A stretch of DNA of 14,728 nucleotides from positions 1 through 14,728 of the forward strand of contig WJKT01000078.1 of NCBI GenBank assembly GCA_014728955.1. The letters run 5' to 3'. Of the stretch, positions 14,570-14,728 are shown one piece after another. Source of the stretch: Candidatus Peregrinibacteria bacterium (GTDB taxonomy: Bacteria > Patescibacteriota > Gracilibacteria > UBA1369 > PNNO01). Every line of letters starts with the position of its first letter. Position 1 is the first letter of the stretch. A program made the position numbers and the translations under genes. Below the pieces are notes generated by a model. It was not told the DNA's origin and ran no database searches. It saw only the letters and a program-made list of their open reading frames with translations.

Positions 14570-14728
14570 TGTAATAGTTAAGGTTATTGTTTCGCTGTAA
14601 TCTCCGCTAGCGATAAAGCCGGAACCTGCAAGTAATTCCAAATCAAAATTTGCCGTATTGTCCGTAGTTGGTCCGGTATTTGTTATGATTGTTTCCGCTC
14701 CTTCGGGGAAGTCGGGTGATGTTGGGGC
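14561..14728 (-). CDS. C-terminus of a secreted beta-rich protein related to the 181-aa protein (5' end outside window)
   Basis: The last 55 codons of a minus-strand frame are visible, ending in TAA at 14561-14563. The sequence is rich in Thr, Ser, Gly and Asp, with strand patterns ANFDLELLAG and GDYSETITLTITPQ. It aligns by eye with the end of the 181-aa protein (TFDFYAWAES, GTYSLTGGSLTVAAQ): shared FD, Gly-Tyr-Ser and a final Thr-rich strand ending in Gln. This suggests two paralogous subunits encoded in tandem. The rest of the gene, including any signal peptide, lies beyond the right edge. Confidence 0.6.
   Translation of the reverse strand, partial: APTSPDFPEGAETIITNTGPTTDNTANFDLELLAGSGFIASGDYSETITLTITPQ

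Noticed and set aside
1..14728. TGA recoded as Gly or Trp, as in some CPR lineages.
   Set aside because: All genes, including the mfd frame that I checked codon by codon, stay open under the standard code, and Trp is TGG.
1..14728. CRISPR arrays, insertion sequences or tRNA genes.
   Set aside because: No regularly spaced direct repeats, no transposase-like frame and no cloverleaf with a recognisable T-arm was seen on either strand.

Overview
The window looks like a piece of a Patescibacteria (CPR)-type bacterial chromosome. This is an inference from four things: AT-rich DNA, compact single-copy housekeeping genes (dnaN, mfd), envelope genes dominated by cohesin/dockerin, DUF4215 and TSP3 modules, and translation starts with no visible Shine-Dalgarno sequence. 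The standard bacterial code fits: every visible stop is TAA or TAG and Trp is TGG. The exact lineage cannot be fixed from this stretch.

Layout. (1) 1-3044, minus strand: dnaN (sliding clamp) followed 26 bp later by the 5' part of mfd (transcription-repair coupling factor), which runs off the left edge. (2) 3045-3313: AT-rich divergent spacer with promoters in both directions and two TTATNCACA DnaA-box matches. (3) 3314-6589, plus strand: a tightly packed run of a VKOR-family membrane protein, a thioredoxin-fold lipoprotein, a CcdA/DsbD-type membrane electron carrier, a patatin-like phospholipase and a LolA/DUF4412-like lipoprotein. The first three form a thiol-redox module. (4) 6590-6905: about 316 bp of noncoding, hairpin-rich DNA. 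(5) 6906-14728, minus strand: a site-2-protease-like M50 peptidase and then, moving rightwards, a 1008-aa membrane-anchored cohesin/DUF4215/SLH/TSP3 protein, a 542-aa secreted FN3/DUF4215/dockerin protein, a 443-aa DUF916-like (WxL-interacting-protein-like) membrane-anchored protein, a 181-aa secreted beta-rich protein, and the C-terminus of a similar protein cut by the right edge.

How it may work together. The surface block has two apparent pairings: a cohesin-type receptor with a dockerin-type ligand, and a DUF916-like anchor protein with two WxL/fimbrial-like small secreted proteins. The large surface proteins carry cysteine-rich DUF4215 repeats that should need disulfide formation outside the membrane. 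The nearby VKOR/thioredoxin/CcdA genes are the type of machinery that would supply or correct those disulfides. The VKOR protein lacks the expected membrane CXXC and has a CXXC at its very C-terminus, which makes this redox module the oddest part of the window. Most surface genes appear to be separate transcription units, with hairpin-plus-T-tract terminators almost touching the next gene's promoter.
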